A stretch of DNA of 64,000 nucleotides, taken from positions 1-64,000 of the forward strand of contig JAHXQP010000018.1 in assembly GCA_019391515.1 (NCBI GenBank), written 5' to 3'. A program made the translations under genes and the position numbers. Below, one piece after another: positions 25,911 to 34,392 of this stretch. Source of the DNA: Clostridiaceae bacterium (GTDB taxonomy: Bacteria; Bacillota; Clostridia; Tissierellales; Sporanaerobacteraceae). The notes beneath the pieces are model-generated. The model worked only from the letters and a program-made list of their open reading frames with translations. It was not told the origin of the DNA and ran no database searches. Positions within the stretch are counted from its first letter, which is position 1; each line of letters opens with the position of its first letter.

Positions 25911-25929
25911 AAGATAGGAGGAATTAGCA

Positions 25930-26901
25930 ATGGATAACACTTTGATTGCGTCTTCTTCTCCTCATATTAGGTCAGAAGAGACTGTCAAGAGAATAATGTT
26001 AGATGTAATTATTGCCTTAACACCTGCAATGATTGGTAGTATATATTTTTTCGGCTTCAGCGCTTTTAAACTTATTTTAATCTCTATTATATCATCAGTA
26101 GTTTTTGAAACTATAATTCAAAAAGCATTTAAAAAAGAGGTTACTGTTAATGATCTTAGTGCAGTAGTTACAGGAATTCTTTTAGCATTTAATTTACCTG
26201 CAACTGCACCTTGGTGGCTACCAGTAATTGGTTCTGCTTTTGCTATCATAGTAGTAAAACAACTTTTTGGTGGTCTAGGAGAAAACTTTATGAATCCAGC
26301 ATTAGCTGCAAGAGCTATGCTTTTATCTTCATGGCCAACACTTATGTCAAATTTCATAGCTCCAGGAGCAGTAGATGGAGCCACATCGGCTACTCCATTA
26401 TCAATTATGAAATATGGAGCATCAGATGCAGCTGCTTCAGCAACTGTAGCAGAAGCGGGAAATACATTACCAGCTCTTAAAGAAATGTTTTTAGGAAATA
26501 TTGGAGGATGTATAGGAGAGACATCCGCACTATTATTATTAATAGGAGCTGCTTATTTATTAATTAGAGGAGTTATAAATTGGAGAATACCATTCACTTA
26601 TATAGGAACTACAGTTATTGTATTATTACTTTTAGGTACTGATTCAGCGCAAATACCTTATCATATATTTGCAGGAGGATTAATATTAGGAGCTTTTTAT
26701 ATGGCAACAGACTATGCTTCTTCACCAGTAACACCATTAGGACAAATAATATTTGGTATAGGAGCAGGACTTTTAACAGCAATTATTAGGGTAAAAGGTG
26801 GATATCCAGAAGGTGTTTCTTACTCTATACTTCTAATGAATGTTGCTACACCACTTATTGAAAGATTTACTAGTCCTAAAGTATTTGGGGAGGTGAAGTA
26901 A
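25930..26901 (+). CDS. rnfD: Rnf complex subunit D (flavinylated membrane subunit)
   Basis: A 323-aa membrane subunit homologous to NqrB, with about nine spans. Its C-terminal motif AGGLILGAFYMATDYASSPV is typical. The covalent FMN site is the Thr in TSATPLS, here Thr155, corresponding to the family S-[GT]-A-T motif. RnfD and RnfG carry covalent FMN attached by an ApbE-type transferase, which is encoded at 40635-41693. The gene follows rnfC by 19 bp with an AGGAGG site and abuts rnfG with no gap. Confidence 0.95.
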   Translation: MDNTLIASSSPHIRSEETVKRIMLDVIIALTPAMIGSIYFFGFSAFKLILISIISSVVFETIIQKAFKKEVTVNDLSAVVTGILLAFNLPATAPWWLPVIGSAFAIIVVKQLFGGLGENFMNPALAARAMLLSSWPTLMSNFIAPGAVDGATSATPLSIMKYGASDAAASATVAEAGNTLPALKEMFLGNIGGCIGETSALLLLIGAAYLLIRGVINWRIPFTYIGTTVIVLLLLGTDSAQIPYHIFAGGLILGAFYMATDYASSPVTPLGQIIFGIGAGLLTAIIRVKGGYPEGVSYSILLMNVATPLIERFTSPKVFGEVK

Positions 26902-27483
26902 ATGAATGAAACATTAAAACTAGGATTGATTTTATTATTAATTACTGCAATATCTGCTTTTGTTCTAGCAGTTTCAAATAACGCTACATCAGCTAAAATT
27001 GAAGAAGCTGATAGAATAGCTAATGATGAGGCTAGAAAAGAAGTTTTACCTGATGTTGAAAACTTTGAGCCTCTAGATGAAGTTAAGTTTAAAGAAATAA
27101 ATAGTTCTAGTGAAGAAGTTACAGAAATATATGAAGGAAAAGATGGAAGTGGAGAAGTAAAAGGATATACTTTAAAGACTGTAGTAGGCGGATTTGGTGG
27201 AGATATAGAAGTTATAACAGGTATATCTGTTGAAGGACAAATAACTGGAATGAAGGTATTATCACATTCTGAAACACCAGGTCTTGGAGCTAATGCAGAT
27301 CAACCTGAATTCCAAGAAAGATTTAAAGGTATCCCTACAGATAATGAATTAGTAATAGTTAAGGAATCCCCAGCTAATGAAAATGAGGTTCAAGCTATAA
27401 CTAGTGCAACAATTACATCAAATGCTGTTGCAGATGGAGTTAATTTAGCAAGGGAAATATATAATTCACAGCTTTCTAAATAA
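26902..27483 (+). CDS. rnfG: Rnf complex subunit G (FMN-carrying)
   Basis: A 193-aa protein with a single N-terminal membrane anchor (residues 6-25) and an extracytoplasmic FMN-binding domain. GFGGDIEVITGISVEGQI and the SHSETPGLGA motif are characteristic. The flavinylation site is Thr170 in TSATIT. Its ATG follows the rnfD stop directly, with a GGGGAGGTG site inside rnfD. Confidence 0.95.
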   Translation: MNETLKLGLILLLITAISAFVLAVSNNATSAKIEEADRIANDEARKEVLPDVENFEPLDEVKFKEINSSSEEVTEIYEGKDGSGEVKGYTLKTVVGGFGGDIEVITGISVEGQITGMKVLSHSETPGLGANADQPEFQERFKGIPTDNELVIVKESPANENEVQAITSATITSNAVADGVNLAREIYNSQLSK

Positions 27484-27510
27484 TTATTTTATTCTTTGGA
27501 GGTGTAAAAA

Positions 27511-28146
27511 TTGAAGCTGTCTGAAACCTTTCGTAATGGTTTAATTAAAGAAAATCCAATATTTGTACAGTTAGTAGGAATGTGTTCCACCTTAGCTGTA
27601 ACTACTTCTGCAAAGAACGGATTAGCTATGGGATTAGCTGTAACAGGAGTATTGGTAGGTTCAAACTTAGTTATATCACTTATTAGAAATGTAATACCAG
27701 ATAAAATTCGTATTCCTTCATTTATAGTTGTAATTGCAACATTTGTAACTATGATTGAAATGTTTATGAAAGCATATGCTCCAGCATTATATAGTGCTTT
27801 AGGATTATTTATTCCATTGATTGTTGTTAACTGTATTATATTCGCAAGAGCTGAGTCTTTTGCTTCTAAAAATAAACCTATACCTGCAATCGTTGACGGA
27901 TTAGGAATGGGGTTAGGATATACTTTAGCATTAATTATATTAGCAAGTATTAGAGAGTTATTAGGTGCCGGTACATTATTTGATCATCAAATAATGAGCG
28001 CATCTTATCAACCAGCATTAATAGCTATAATGCCACCAGGAGCATTTATTATTTTAGGAATCCTTATAGGCATATTTAACAAAGTTAGAATGAGTAATGA
28101 AGAAAAGAAGGCTGCAGAAGAAACAAAATCTGCTGTTGAAGCGTAA
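27511..28146 (+). CDS. rnfE: Rnf complex subunit E
   Basis: A 211-aa integral membrane subunit (NqrD homolog) with about six spans. The signatures are ENPIFVQLVGMCSTLAVT at the N-terminus, LFIPLIVVNCIIFARAE near residue 104 and LASIRELLGAGTLF near 150. The Cys in VGMC and VNCI corresponds to the conserved metal-site cysteines of this family. The start is TTG 27511 after TTTGGAGGTG. Confidence 0.95.
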   Translation: MKLSETFRNGLIKENPIFVQLVGMCSTLAVTTSAKNGLAMGLAVTGVLVGSNLVISLIRNVIPDKIRIPSFIVVIATFVTMIEMFMKAYAPALYSALGLFIPLIVVNCIIFARAESFASKNKPIPAIVDGLGMGLGYTLALIILASIRELLGAGTLFDHQIMSASYQPALIAIMPPGAFIILGILIGIFNKVRMSNEEKKAAEETKSAVEA

Positions 28147-28166
28147 TTGTAAGGGAGGGAAACTAA

Positions 28167-28739
28167 ATGTCACTGTTTACCATATTAATTAGCACTATAT
28201 TCGTCAATAACTATGTTTTTGCTAGATTTTTAGGAATATGCCCTTTCTTAGGGGTTTCTAAAAAAACAGATACGGCTTTTGGAATGGGCGTTGCGGTAAC
28301 TTTTGTTATCACATTGTCATCTATTATAACTTATTTCATTCAAAAGGGAATTTTAGATACATTAAACTTAGGATATCTTCAAACCATTGTGTTTATTTTG
28401 GTTATTGCTACATTGGTTCAATTTGTTGAAATGGTTATGAAAAAGACAAGTCCTACTCTTTATAATGCATTAGGAGTATATTTACCACTTATAACTACAA
28501 ACTGTGTTGTACTTGGTGTTGCAATACTTAATATTCAAGAAGGATATAATTTAATTCAAACTATTGTAAATGCCATAGGAGCTTCCATTGGTTTTACATT
28601 AGCACTAGTATTAATGGCAGGAGTAAGGGAACAGCTAGAACTAGCCGATGTTCCAAAGGCATTAGAAGGATTTCCAATTACACTTATTGCATCAGGACTT
28701 ATGGCTATAGCGTTCTTAGGATTTAATGGACTTGTATAG
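28167..28739 (+). CDS. rnfA: Rnf complex subunit A
   Basis: A 190-aa integral membrane subunit (NqrE homolog) with about six spans. NNYVFARFLGICPFLGVSKK and VYLPLITTNCVVLGVAI contain the two conserved cysteine regions thought to hold an Fe-S centre together with RnfE. It starts 20 bp after rnfE with a GGGAGG site and precedes rnfB by 11 bp. Confidence 0.96.
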   Translation: MSLFTILISTIFVNNYVFARFLGICPFLGVSKKTDTAFGMGVAVTFVITLSSIITYFIQKGILDTLNLGYLQTIVFILVIATLVQFVEMVMKKTSPTLYNALGVYLPLITTNCVVLGVAILNIQEGYNLIQTIVNAIGASIGFTLALVLMAGVREQLELADVPKALEGFPITLIASGLMAIAFLGFNGLV

Positions 28740-28750
28740 GAGGTGGAGAA

Positions 28751-29590
28751 ATGAGTACGATATTATATCCATTATTAGTATTGGGCGGTTTAGGACTATT
28801 ATTTGGTATAGCATTATCTCTAGCATCAAAAGCTTTTGCAGTAGAAGTTGATCCAAAAGTTGAAAAAATAATAAAAGCATTGCCAGGAGCAAACTGTGGA
28901 GCTTGTGGTTACCCTGGTTGTGAAGGCTTTGCTAATGCAGCAGCAAAAGGAGATGCACCTGTAAATGGATGTAAAGTTGGTGGAGCTCCTGTAGCTGAAA
29001 AAGTTGGAGATATTCTAGGCGTAGGAGCAGGAGAAAGTGAAAAGATGGTAGCAAAGGTGCTTTGTCAAGGAAATAGTTGTAATGCTATTAAGAAATATGA
29101 ATATGTTGGAATTCAAGATTGTAAGGCTGCTAATGTAGTTGCAGGCGGAGATAAAGGTTGTCAATATGGATGTTTAGGATATGGAACTTGTAAGGATGTA
29201 TGTCAATTTGGAGCAATAGAAATAGTAGATGGAGTTGCTGTAATAGATCCAGAAAAATGTACTTCTTGTGGACAATGTGTAAAGGTATGTCCAAAAGGTA
29301 TAATTGAATTAGTTCCATATAAACAAAAAGTAGTAGTAAAATGTAAAAGTCATGATTTTGGAAAACCTGTTAAGGACAATTGTACTATAGGATGTATTGG
29401 GTGCCAGATGTGTGTTAGAACTTGTCCAACTGATCCAAAAGCTATGCAATTTGATGATAAATTAGCTCATATTGATTATGAAAAATGTATAAATTGTGGA
29501 CTATGTGCTCAGAAGTGTCCAACAGGTGCTATTTGGTCATTGTTGAAAAAACCTAAAAAAGATGAAAAGGTAGCAGAAAAGGGTCTTTAA
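28751..29590 (+). CDS. rnfB: Rnf complex subunit B (polyferredoxin)
   Basis: A 279-aa subunit that receives electrons from ferredoxin. It has one N-terminal membrane span (residues 5-28), then the Fe-S domain motif GANCGACGYPGCEGFANA and C-terminal ferredoxin repeats (CTSCGQCVKVCP, CIGCQMCVRTCP, CINCGLCAQKCP). Another Cys-rich part (CQYGCLGYGTCKDVCQFGAI) precedes them. It is the last gene of the operon, and its stop codon lies in the terminator hairpin. Confidence 0.96.
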   Translation: MSTILYPLLVLGGLGLLFGIALSLASKAFAVEVDPKVEKIIKALPGANCGACGYPGCEGFANAAAKGDAPVNGCKVGGAPVAEKVGDILGVGAGESEKMVAKVLCQGNSCNAIKKYEYVGIQDCKAANVVAGGDKGCQYGCLGYGTCKDVCQFGAIEIVDGVAVIDPEKCTSCGQCVKVCPKGIIELVPYKQKVVVKCKSHDFGKPVKDNCTIGCIGCQMCVRTCPTDPKAMQFDDKLAHIDYEKCINCGLCAQKCPTGAIWSLLKKPKKDEKVAEKGL

Positions 29591-29608
29591 TAAAGACCCT
29601 TTTTTTAT
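29581..29608 (+). terminator. Terminator of the rnf operon
   Basis: GGGTCTTTA pairs with TAAAGACCC without a real loop spacer, followed by seven Ts. The hairpin includes the rnfB stop codon. Confidence 0.88.
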
Positions 29609-29633
29609 GGAAAAAATTTTATAAAAATGTAAC

Positions 29634-29662
29634 TTGTAAATAAAAAATAGAAGTGGTAAACT
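29634..29662 (+). promoter_or_regulatory. Possible promoter for the NusG-II/Gx transporter genes
   Basis: TTGTAA (29634-29639) and TAAACT (29657-29662) are separated by 17 nt, between the rnf terminator and the next gene. Neither box is a perfect match. Confidence 0.4.
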
Positions 29663-29709
29663 TAATATGTGTATTTATTACTAAAAATCAATAAAAAAGG
29701 GTGTTTATA

Positions 29710-30090
29710 TTGACAAAAGGGGATAAATGTTTAATAATCTCTATTATAATAATAAGTTTATTCTCTTTATGGTATGTAAAGAAAGAGGCAACAAGTTATG
29801 GCGAAAAATATATTTTAATCCAAGTTGATGGTAAAGACTATAAAAAGATAACTTTTGGACCAGAAGTTATAGGAAAAAAGATTCCTATAAAGACTGAATT
29901 TGGCTATAATTTAATAGAAATAGGAGATGGTAAAGTAAGAGTCATTGAGGCTGACTGCCCTGATCAGCTAGATGTAAAACAAGGTTATATTGATAGTCCA
30001 GGAGAAGTAATAGTCTGCTTACCAAATAAATTAGTTGTTGAAATTAAAGGAAAAACTAAGGATGAAGATATAGATTATATTAGTCATTAA
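29710..30090 (+). CDS. NusG domain II-containing membrane-anchored protein (EetA-like)
   Basis: A 126-aa protein with one N-terminal membrane span (about residues 7-22) followed by an extracytoplasmic NusG-II-type beta domain (GYNLIEIGDGKVRVIEADCP). The single Cys in ADCPDQ and the later GEVIVCLPNKLVVEI are typical of this family. It is paired with a Gx transporter gene 15 bp downstream. The same pair, called eetA and eetB, occurs in the Listeria flavin-based extracellular electron-transfer locus. The equivalence here is inferred from domain type and pairing. The start is TTG 29710 after AAGGGTG; GTG 29701 lies in that site. Confidence 0.75.
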   Translation: MTKGDKCLIISIIIISLFSLWYVKKEATSYGEKYILIQVDGKDYKKITFGPEVIGKKIPIKTEFGYNLIEIGDGKVRVIEADCPDQLDVKQGYIDSPGEVIVCLPNKLVVEIKGKTKDEDIDYISH

Positions 30091-30105
30091 AGAGAGTGTG
30101 TTAAA

Positions 30106-30633
30106 ATGGAAAAGTTAAAAAAAATGGTATTTTTATCTTTGTTAGTTTCATTAGGGCTTGCTCTTAGCATAATTGAATCATTTATGCCTGCACCTTTTAT
30201 AGCTCCTGGGGCAAAATTAGGATTGTCAAATATGGTAGTATTAGTTACATTGGTAGTATTTGGCTTTAAGGAAGCTTTAACTGTAGGGATATTGAAAAGT
30301 TTGTTATTTACATTAGTAACTGGAAGTATCTCAAGTTTATTTTATAGTCTAACTGGTACTATTTTTAGTTCAATAGTTATGTTTATAGTATATTTGTATT
30401 TTTCAAAAATTTTCAGTCTTATAGGAGTAAGTATATTTGGTGCTATAGCACATAATACTGCCCAAGTTTTAGTTGCAAGTCTAATGATGAATAATTTCAA
30501 GATATTTTCTTATTTACCAATATTACTTTTAATCAGTCTTTTTACTGGATATTTTACAGGACTAGCTTCTATATTTATAAGTCAAAACTTAAAAAAAAAT
30601 TTTCAACCAAGATGTGAAATAAATAAGATATAG
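30106..30633 (+). CDS. Gx transporter family membrane protein (EetB-like)
   Basis: A 175-aa membrane protein with about five spans, of the family formerly annotated as heptaprenyl diphosphate synthase component I. The motif FIAPGAKLGLSNMVVLVTL near residues 30-48 is its signature. It resembles S-components of energy-coupling transporters, but its substrate is unsettled. It follows the NusG-II gene and precedes maf by 8 bp. The position after rnf suggests a role in quinone or flavin electron-transfer assembly (inference). Confidence 0.8.
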   Translation: MEKLKKMVFLSLLVSLGLALSIIESFMPAPFIAPGAKLGLSNMVVLVTLVVFGFKEALTVGILKSLLFTLVTGSISSLFYSLTGTIFSSIVMFIVYLYFSKIFSLIGVSIFGAIAHNTAQVLVASLMMNNFKIFSYLPILLLISLFTGYFTGLASIFISQNLKKNFQPRCEINKI

Positions 30634-30641
30634 GTGATATT

Positions 30642-31223
30642 ATGGAAAAGATAGTGCTAGCCTCTTCTTCTCCTAGAAGAAAAGAGCTATTACTTAAGTG
30701 TAAAATTCAACCTCTAATAGTTTCTAGCAATATTTCAGAACAAATAAATCTAAATGAAAATCCAGAAGAAGTAGCAATGTCTTTAGCTTATGAGAAAGCC
30801 TATGACGTATCAAAAAAATTTAAAAATGGAGAAATAATCATAGGTGCAGATACTTTAGTGTGTTTGGATGAAAATATACTTGGAAAACCTAAAGATGAGC
30901 AAGAAGCTTTTTCTATGCTCAAAACCCTAAACAATAGGGAACATTTTGTTATTACAGGGCTAGCTATTATAAAGGCAAATACAAATTTAAAGATAATTGG
31001 ATATGAAAAAACTGCTGTAACTTTTAGACATTTAACAGATGAAAAAATAAAAAAATATATAGAAATTGGAGAATATAAAGATAAAGCAGGTGCATATGCT
31101 GTTCAAGGGTCAGGAGAAGTACTTGTAGAAAAAATTGTAGGATGTTATTCTAATGTAGTAGGATTACCTATTGCAAAATTAGATACACTTCTAGAAAGAT
31201 ATTTTAATGTTAGCCTACTGTAA
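30642..31223 (+). CDS. maf: Maf-type nucleoside triphosphate pyrophosphatase
   Basis: A 193-aa cytoplasmic house-cleaning enzyme that hydrolyses non-canonical or excess dTTP/UTP-type nucleotides. The N-terminal signature ASSSPRRKELL is at residues 6-16, GADTLVCLD near 67-75 with the catalytic Asp, GKPKDEQEAFSML near 80-92, and DKAGAYAVQGSG near 147-158. The maf-radC-mreBCD order is conserved in many Firmicutes. The ATG follows a TAGGTGAT site. Confidence 0.92.
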   Translation: MEKIVLASSSPRRKELLLKCKIQPLIVSSNISEQINLNENPEEVAMSLAYEKAYDVSKKFKNGEIIIGADTLVCLDENILGKPKDEQEAFSMLKTLNNREHFVITGLAIIKANTNLKIIGYEKTAVTFRHLTDEKIKKYIEIGEYKDKAGAYAVQGSGEVLVEKIVGCYSNVVGLPIAKLDTLLERYFNVSLL

Positions 31224-31253
31224 TTAAGATATTAAAATAGGTAGGTGAAGTTT

Positions 31254-31961
31254 ATGGGGGATGTTTTAAAGGAAAATAGGGATTATACTATTAAAGATAT
31301 GCCGTTAAATGAACGACCTAGAGAAAAATTATACAAATATGGAGCTAAATCCTTGTCAAATGCAGAACTTATTGCAGTAATAATTAGGACAGGAAGTAGA
31401 AATGACACAGCCATAGAATTAGCTCAAAGATTAATAAGCATAGATAAAAGAGGGATAGGATTTTTATCTGATGCTTCTTTTGAAGAATTAACTTCTGTGA
31501 AAGGAATAGGGAAATGCAAAGCTGCTCAAATAATTTCTGCTATTGAGCTTGGAAAAAGGATTGCTGCTCAAGGAGGAGAAGAAAAAATCAAAGTAACTTC
31601 TCCTGTAGATATTGTAGGTCTAATAATGGAAGAAATGAGGTATCTGAAAAAAGAGCACTTTAGAATCGCTATATTAGATACAAAAAACCACATAATAACT
31701 ATAGAAGAAATTTCAATAGGGAATTTAAATTCTTCTATAGTCCATCCAAGGGAAGTATTTAATATAGCTATAAAAAGAACTGCCAATTCTATTATACTTA
31801 TCCATAACCATCCTAGCGGCGATCCTACTCCAAGTAGGGAAGATATAAATATAACCAATAGATTAATTGAAGCTGGGGATATAATTGGAATCAAGGTATT
31901 AGATCACATTATTGTAGGAGATAAGAAGTATTTAAGTTTTAGAGAAAGAAATATAATATAA
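31254..31961 (+). CDS. radC: RadC-family JAB-domain protein
   Basis: A 235-aa protein with an N-terminal helix-hairpin-helix region (about residues 40-95, ELTSVKGIGKCKAAQI) and a C-terminal JAMM/JAB metallo-domain. The metal motif is HNHPSGDPTPSREDINITN near residues 180-198. The family is called RadC, but a DNA-repair role is not well supported and its function is uncertain. The start is ATG 31254, seven nt after TAGGTG. GTG 31245 lies in the site. Confidence 0.9.
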   Translation: MGDVLKENRDYTIKDMPLNERPREKLYKYGAKSLSNAELIAVIIRTGSRNDTAIELAQRLISIDKRGIGFLSDASFEELTSVKGIGKCKAAQIISAIELGKRIAAQGGEEKIKVTSPVDIVGLIMEEMRYLKKEHFRIAILDTKNHIITIEEISIGNLNSSIVHPREVFNIAIKRTANSIILIHNHPSGDPTPSREDINITNRLIEAGDIIGIKVLDHIIVGDKKYLSFRERNII

Positions 31962-31989
31962 GATATGAGTAAGGAAGGAGCAAAAACAT

Positions 31990-33021
31990 ATGGGATTATT
32001 TAGTACTTTTACCAAGGATATGGGCATTGATTTAGGAACTGCAAATACTTTAGTTTACATTAAAGGAAAAGGGATAATAATACGAGAGCCTTCTGTAGTA
32101 GCTATACACACAAATACAAAAGAAGTTCTTGCAGTAGGTGAAGAAGCAAAAAAGATGATTGGAAGAACACCTGGGCATATAGTTGCTATTAGACCATTAA
32201 AAGATGGAGTTATTGCTGATTTTAACGTAACTCAAAGTATGTTAAAATATTTTATCAAGAAAGCAAATCAGAAAAGATCTATTTTTCAGCCTAGGGTAGT
32301 AGTATGTGTTCCTTCTGGAGTTACAGAAGTAGAAAAAAGAGCAGTTGAAGAAGCTACTATTCATGCAGGTGCAAGAGATGCTTATCTTATAGAAGAACCT
32401 ATGGCAGCAGCTATTGGGGCAGGCCTTCCAGTTCAAGAGCCTACAGGTAGTATGATTGTGGATATTGGAGGAGGAACTACAGAGGTTGCGATTATTTCTT
32501 TAGGCGGAATTGTTACAAGTAGATCCATAAGAATTGGTGGAGATGAATTAGATGAGTCTATAGTAAATTATATTAAAAAAGAATATAGTTTAATGATAGG
32601 CGAAAGAACAGCAGAAGAAGTAAAGATAGTTATTGGTTCAGCAGATGAAAAAGGTAAAGAAACAAAAATGCAAATAAGAGGAAGAGACTTAATCACTGGA
32701 CTTCCTAAGACTACAGAGATTACATCTTCGGAGATACATGAAGCGATGAAAGAACCTATATCAAATATAATAGATGCAATTAAATTCACATTAGAAAAGA
32801 CCCCTCCAGAACTAGCTTCAGATATTATGGAGCTAGGCATTATGCTTACAGGTGGAGGAGCACTATTAAATGGAATTGATAGGCTTATAAAGAGTGAAAC
32901 AGGTATGCCTGTCCATATAGCAGAAGATCCTCTTGACTGTGTAGCTATAGGTACAGGTAGAGCATTAGAAAGTATAGAAGTCTTAAAAAAAACTTTGGAT
33001 AGCAATAAAAGGCTAGATTAG
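31990..33021 (+). CDS. mreB: Rod shape-determining protein MreB
   Basis: A 343-aa actin-like ATPase that organises lateral cell-wall synthesis. The phosphate-1 motif [15 protein letters not shown] is at residues 14-28. The connecting and phosphate-2 motifs [16 protein letters not shown] are near 158-173, and the adenosine motif [12 protein letters not shown] near 286-297. The start is ATG 31990 after AAGGAGC. The stop overlaps the GTG codons before mreC. The cell is therefore probably rod-shaped. Confidence 0.97.
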   Translation: MGLFSTFTKDMGIDLGTANTLVYIKGKGIIIREPSVVAIHTNTKEVLAVGEEAKKMIGRTPGHIVAIRPLKDGVIADFNVTQSMLKYFIKKANQKRSIFQPRVVVCVPSGVTEVEKRAVEEATIHAGARDAYLIEEPMAAAIGAGLPVQEPTGSMIVDIGGGTTEVAIISLGGIVTSRSIRIGGDELDESIVNYIKKEYSLMIGERTAEEVKIVIGSADEKGKETKMQIRGRDLITGLPKTTEITSSEIHEAMKEPISNIIDAIKFTLEKTPPELASDIMELGIMLTGGGALLNGIDRLIKSETGMPVHIAEDPLDCVAIGTGRALESIEVLKKTLDSNKRLD

Positions 33022-33032
33022 TGGTGATAAAA

Positions 33033-33869
33033 TTGTCTAGGTTTAAAAAATATAAAGATAGGATGATAGTAACAGTAGTTGCTATCATTCTAATTATTAT
33101 AATTGGAATGACAAGTAGTGAAAGAATGAAGATAACAGGTTTTGAAAAAGCTATTGGAAATATAATTTCTCCAGTAGAAAAATTATTCTTCAATGTAGGA
33201 AAATCTGTTTCCAACATCTTTAGCACTATAGGTAATATAGGTAAGTTCAAAGAAGAAAATGAACAATTGAAAAAGAAAATAGCATTATTAGAAGAAGAAA
33301 ATAGAAAATATGAAGATATTATTGGAAAAACAGATTTTTTACGTAATGAAGCCCGACTTAAAGAAAAAACCAGTTATAAATTAATTGATGCCCAAGTAAT
33401 TGGAAAAGAACCAGGTAATTGGTTTGATAGATTTATAATAGATAAAGGTCTAAATGACGGGATAAAAAAAGGAGATACAGTAATTCAAGGTGTAGAAGTA
33501 AATAAAAGTTTAATTCAAGAAGGAGTAATAGGAAAAATAACTGATGTAGGAGATAACTGGGCAAAAGTATCATCTATTGTAGATGAAAGTAGCAATATTT
33601 CTTTTAAAGTTACTAGAACTCAAGATGGAGGGATACTATCTGGTAGTGTAGATAATAAGATAAGTGGATATTTTTTTGATAACAAAGCTGATGTAAAAAA
33701 AGGAGACAAGCTTTTTACATCAGGGTTAGGTGAATCATATGTAAAAGATTTATATATTGGCGAAGTAAAGGAAGTATTAAAAAAAGAAGAAGATTTAATG
33801 AAGAGAGTGGTAGTAACTCCTGCTGTCAATTTCAAGAAAATCTATAGGGTTAATGTGATTTCTAATTAA
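33033..33869 (+). CDS. mreC: Rod shape-determining protein MreC
   Basis: A 278-aa bitopic protein: one N-terminal membrane span (about residues 10-27), a coiled coil rich in Glu and Lys (about 65-100), and two extracytoplasmic beta domains with DAQVIGKEPGNWFDRFIIDK. It links MreB to the wall-synthesis enzymes. The start is probably TTG 33033, six nt after GTGGTG. The GTG codons at 33021 and 33024 fall in that ribosome site and overlap the mreB stop. Confidence 0.92.
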   Translation: MSRFKKYKDRMIVTVVAIILIIIIGMTSSERMKITGFEKAIGNIISPVEKLFFNVGKSVSNIFSTIGNIGKFKEENEQLKKKIALLEEENRKYEDIIGKTDFLRNEARLKEKTSYKLIDAQVIGKEPGNWFDRFIIDKGLNDGIKKGDTVIQGVEVNKSLIQEGVIGKITDVGDNWAKVSSIVDESSNISFKVTRTQDGGILSGSVDNKISGYFFDNKADVKKGDKLFTSGLGESYVKDLYIGEVKEVLKKEEDLMKRVVVTPAVNFKKIYRVNVISN

Positions 33870-33889
33870 AGAAAAAGGAGTATTTAACA

Positions 33890-34390
33890 TTGCAAAGTTT
33901 AATTATATTTATAATAATTATCGTTAATTTCATACTGCAGAGTACCATTCTTCAAAACTTAAGTATATTAGGTGTTATACCGAACACTACATTGATTATT
34001 GTGGTTTCTGTAGCACTTTTAAAAGGGAAAAGAACGGGAAGTATAGCAGGTCTAGGTGCAGGTCTGTTGCAAGACATCATATTTAGTCCTACTATAGGGG
34101 CAAATGCTTTTGTATATTTTTTTATTGGTTATTTAATAGGACTAAGCGAACAAAAGGTCTATAGGGAAAGTTTATTTATACCTTTTATTTTTACGCTTAT
34201 AACTACATTAGCTTATCATGGAGTTTATTATGTTCTTATGTACTTTTTAGGAGTCAATATAAGATTTCATTTTTTCTTAAGAGATACTATTCTTATAGAA
34301 ACTCTATATAATAGCATATTAATATTACCTATATACAAGTGGTTTTCAAACATCTTTACCGTTCCCTCCATTAAATTTGGAAGGAGATAG
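33890..34390 (+). CDS. mreD: Rod shape-determining protein MreD
   Basis: A 166-aa membrane protein with about five spans and the MreD-type segment GLGAGLLQDIIFSPTIGANA near residues 55-74. It completes the MreBCD elongation complex. The start is TTG 33890 after AAAAAGGAG. The PBP2 gene starts 2 bp after its stop, so the genes are coupled. Confidence 0.92.
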   Translation: MQSLIIFIIIIVNFILQSTILQNLSILGVIPNTTLIIVVSVALLKGKRTGSIAGLGAGLLQDIIFSPTIGANAFVYFFIGYLIGLSEQKVYRESLFIPFIFTLITTLAYHGVYYVLMYFLGVNIRFHFFLRDTILIETLYNSILILPIYKWFSNIFTVPSIKFGRR

Positions 34391-34392
34391 GA